Shown here in pieces: positions 5,860 through 7,824 of a DNA stretch of 7,824 nucleotides (positions are counted from its first letter, which is position 1; every line of letters starts with the position of its first letter). The stretch spans positions 1 to 7,824 of the forward strand of contig JAWUYY010000074.1 in assembly GCA_034110565.1 (NCBI GenBank), given 5' to 3'. The notes beneath the pieces were generated by a model. It was not told where the DNA came from and searched no databases. It saw only the letters and a program-made list of their open reading frames with translations. Source of the stretch: Bermanella sp034110565 (GTDB lineage Bacteria; Pseudomonadota; Gammaproteobacteria; Pseudomonadales; Oceanobacteraceae). The position numbers and the translations under genes are program-made.

Positions 5860-7776
5860 TTAGAAATTCACTTTCAGGTTTAAGCTAACATTGTCGCGAT
5901 CATTTAATGGATCGTAATCGCCGCCTTCAAACATGGTGTATGAAATACCACCACTGTACTTATTCAAGTAATCAAAGTTCACGCTCAGTCCAAGCTGTAC
6001 GCGCTCATCAATGAACTGGCTACCAGGCTCAGGGCCGCTACCAAAGTCCATGCCTAGCGCGATACCTGGCTTCATGTTCACACCTAGGAATGCGTTTGGA
6101 TAATCCAAAATGGCACGTGCACGAATCCCGCCAGAGGTTTTATCCACATAGCCGTCATTAGTACAGTAAGTAGAGTTAATGTTGGTACCCGCATCACCAT
6201 CAAATGCCGCTGCAGTATTTGCTTCATCAGCACCACATGTTAAGAATGCACCATTACCCAGAGGGACAGGGTCAAACGCGCCAATACCCGTTGTACCAGA
6301 ACGGCCATAACGAGCGTCTGCTAAATCAGGTAAGTCAGGAATATGCGTCACACCAACTTCACTAATGAATGTTAATCGAGATGCGCCCATTACTTGATCA
6401 AAGAATCGCAAGAAAGTCATTTGTGCCTGTACAACATCTAGACGATCAAAACCGTCAAATTCTGCACCAGCAAGCTCACTTTTTGCAGCTTCAACCGCAC
6501 TAGGGTCTGTCACATCAAGTGTGTTACCTGTTGCTTCTTCATAGCGCTGTTTAAATAACTTACTGCTTTGCAACAAGTTACCCGCTAATAGCAGCTCAAA
6601 AGTGTTGTGCTGAATCGGGCGATCTTGAGTCAAGCTCACTTCACCACTGATTGACCAGCCACTATCTAATGTACGACTAAAAGACACACCCATTAACTTG
6701 ATATCTTCAGGGTACTTAATAATGTACTCAGGATATTCAGAATAAGGGTTAGCTGTGTTGTATTGGCTGCCTGTTGATGCATCAATTTTGTTGGCTGCAA
6801 AACCTGAAATCATAGGCACACGGCTATGGATATTCATGTAATACAAACCAAATTCTGTATCACCCAGTGCTTCAGAATACCAACGCAGCGCTAAACCATA
6901 CTGACCATCGTCAGAAGGCTCATCTGTGCTGTTATATTTGGCAATTGGCTGGGCGCCAGAACCATTTTGGAAGTCTTCAAGGATCGTTCTCTCATCAGAA
7001 ACACCCCCTAGAATAACGGGACCACAACCGTCTGCTACGAAATCCGTTGTAGAGAAGAAAGTACCACAACCATCAATACGTGTTTTTTCCCACTCAAGTT
7101 GGTAAAACGCTTCAAGGGTTACGTCATCTGTTAAACCAAAAGAACCGTAAGCCATATTTACAGGCAGTAATACTTCTTTCACTTCAACACCCGGCTTACG
7201 AACAGCCGATGCGTTGATTGGGTTAATAGAGTTAATACCACCCTGAATAAAAGTACTCTCACCCCAGCTTACTACTTGGCGACCCAGACGTAGGGATACA
7301 GGTGTATCACCTATGTAGCTGTTGTACCAAACAAAGGCATCAAGAAGATCGTAACCTTGGCCAGCAGCATCTTTAGTTTGATCGTTGTAGGCTTTGAAGT
7401 TTGGATCTTCATCCATAATCACAGCATCATAAAACGCAGTACCACGGATAAACGCACCAGCGTCTCCCCATACTAGTTCTAGATCCATGTTGCCTTTTAC
7501 CACATTACTAATGAGATCATTCTTCTCATAGTTAAGGGTACCGTCATCATAGTTATAAGTTGAACCAGCGGCGGTATTCGCAACTGGCATACCAATAGCC
7601 GCAGCGTTTGCAGGATGCACATGGCCCGTATCAGGGTCCTCTGTGCGCATTGCCACACCCCAAGATAAACTGGTGTTCAGCTGAGCCGAAACCGGCCCCG
7701 CCTGAAACTCTATGGCTTGGCTGCTAGCCGCGCTGATCGCGGCCACAGCAAGTGTTAATGTTTTAAATTTATTCAT
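5860..7776 (-). CDS. DUF1302 family outer-membrane barrel protein
   Basis: The protein has 638 residues from the chosen ATG at 7776, which has AGAGG (7787-7783) six nt upstream. An in-frame ATG at 7809 adds 11 polar residues in front of the signal peptide and lacks a ribosome site, so it is less likely. Residues 1 to about 21 are a signal peptide (MNKFKTLTLAVAAISAASSQ, then Ala). The DUF1302 (PF06980) signature is clear: LGRQVVSWGES at 164-174 and INSINPIN at 181-188, plus RPIQHNTFELLLAGN at 386-400. Alternating strands throughout and a terminal Phe (NLKVNF) fit a BAM-inserted outer-membrane barrel. Four cysteines occur in two loop-like pairs, 237/251 and 514/538, suitable for disulfides. A helical insert, about 401-435, sits between strands. 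Members are often paired with DUF1329 proteins, as here. The role is unproven; transport or surface handling of a hydrophobic compound is inference. It is the first gene of the two-gene operon within this window, though further genes may lie upstream. Confidence 0.92.
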   Translation of the reverse strand: MNKFKTLTLAVAAISAASSQAIEFQAGPVSAQLNTSLSWGVAMRTEDPDTGHVHPANAAAIGMPVANTAAGSTYNYDDGTLNYEKNDLISNVVKGNMDLELVWGDAGAFIRGTAFYDAVIMDEDPNFKAYNDQTKDAAGQGYDLLDAFVWYNSYIGDTPVSLRLGRQVVSWGESTFIQGGINSINPINASAVRKPGVEVKEVLLPVNMAYGSFGLTDDVTLEAFYQLEWEKTRIDGCGTFFSTTDFVADGCGPVILGGVSDERTILEDFQNGSGAQPIAKYNSTDEPSDDGQYGLALRWYSEALGDTEFGLYYMNIHSRVPMISGFAANKIDASTGSQYNTANPYSEYPEYIIKYPEDIKLMGVSFSRTLDSGWSISGEVSLTQDRPIQHNTFELLLAGNLLQSSKLFKQRYEEATGNTLDVTDPSAVEAAKSELAGAEFDGFDRLDVVQAQMTFLRFFDQVMGASRLTFISEVGVTHIPDLPDLADARYGRSGTTGIGAFDPVPLGNGAFLTCGADEANTAAAFDGDAGTNINSTYCTNDGYVDKTSGGIRARAILDYPNAFLGVNMKPGIALGMDFGSGPEPGSQFIDERVQLGLSVNFDYLNKYSGGISYTMFEGGDYDPLNDRDNVSLNLKVNF

Positions 7777-7824
7777 TCCAGACCTCTTATTATTTATATT
7801 TTTTGTCATGGTTTAGGTCTTAAT
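7777..7824 (-). promoter_or_regulatory. Leader of the DUF1302 gene with possible masking of its ribosome site
   Basis: The Shine-Dalgarno AGAGG (7787-7783) overlaps AGGTCT on the minus strand (7785-7780), which is complementary to AGACCT at 7820-7815. The two could form a 6-bp stem around an AT-rich loop and hide the ribosome site. A TATAAA-like -10 element lies within the loop, but no good -35 is visible. The real promoter may lie beyond the window edge. Confidence 0.3.

Noticed and set aside
1..7824. tRNA, rRNA, CRISPR array, insertion sequence or prophage genes
   Set aside because: No cloverleaf, no regularly spaced repeats, no transposase or integrase motifs and no terminal inverted repeats with target duplications were seen.

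Overview
The window looks like chromosomal DNA of an AT-leaning marine gammaproteobacterium. The protein families and base composition suggest an Oceanospirillales-like, lipid- or hydrocarbon-using organism, but this is inference from family content and no species can be named. Nothing points to a mobile element, phage, CRISPR array or RNA gene.

Layout. (1) Positions 1-176, minus strand: the first 58 codons of a FadL-family outer-membrane transporter for fatty acids or other hydrophobic compounds, starting at GTG and running off the left edge. (2) Positions 177-462: a divergent regulatory region with a dense cluster of dyads next to the following gene. (3) Positions 463-1398, plus strand: a complete LysR-type regulator of the CrgA-like subgroup, followed by a hairpin terminator. 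(4) Positions 1501-4203, minus strand: a 900-residue LuxR/MalT-type (LAL) ATP-binding regulator that starts at GTG. (5) Positions 4391-4422: a strong intrinsic terminator, a perfect 28-bp palindrome plus a T-run, facing the minus strand. It separates the LAL gene from the operon upstream. (6) Positions 4452-7776, minus strand: a two-gene operon, a DUF1302 outer-membrane barrel protein (start moved to 7776) followed 43 bp later by a DUF1329 secreted protein.

How the genes may work together. DUF1302 and DUF1329 proteins are commonly encoded side by side in gammaproteobacteria, often near a LAL/LuxR regulator and sometimes an RND/MMPL transporter, and their biochemical role is poorly defined. 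Here the pair is a barrel-like protein ending in Phe plus a secreted protein whose C-terminal half resembles lipoprotein-carrier (LolA/LolB-like) folds. A FadL transporter lies on the far side of the two regulators. The simplest reading is an envelope module that handles a hydrophobic compound, controlled by the adjacent LAL sensor, beside a LysR/FadL pair with a related theme. The substrate and the regulatory links are inferred and are not shown by the sequence.
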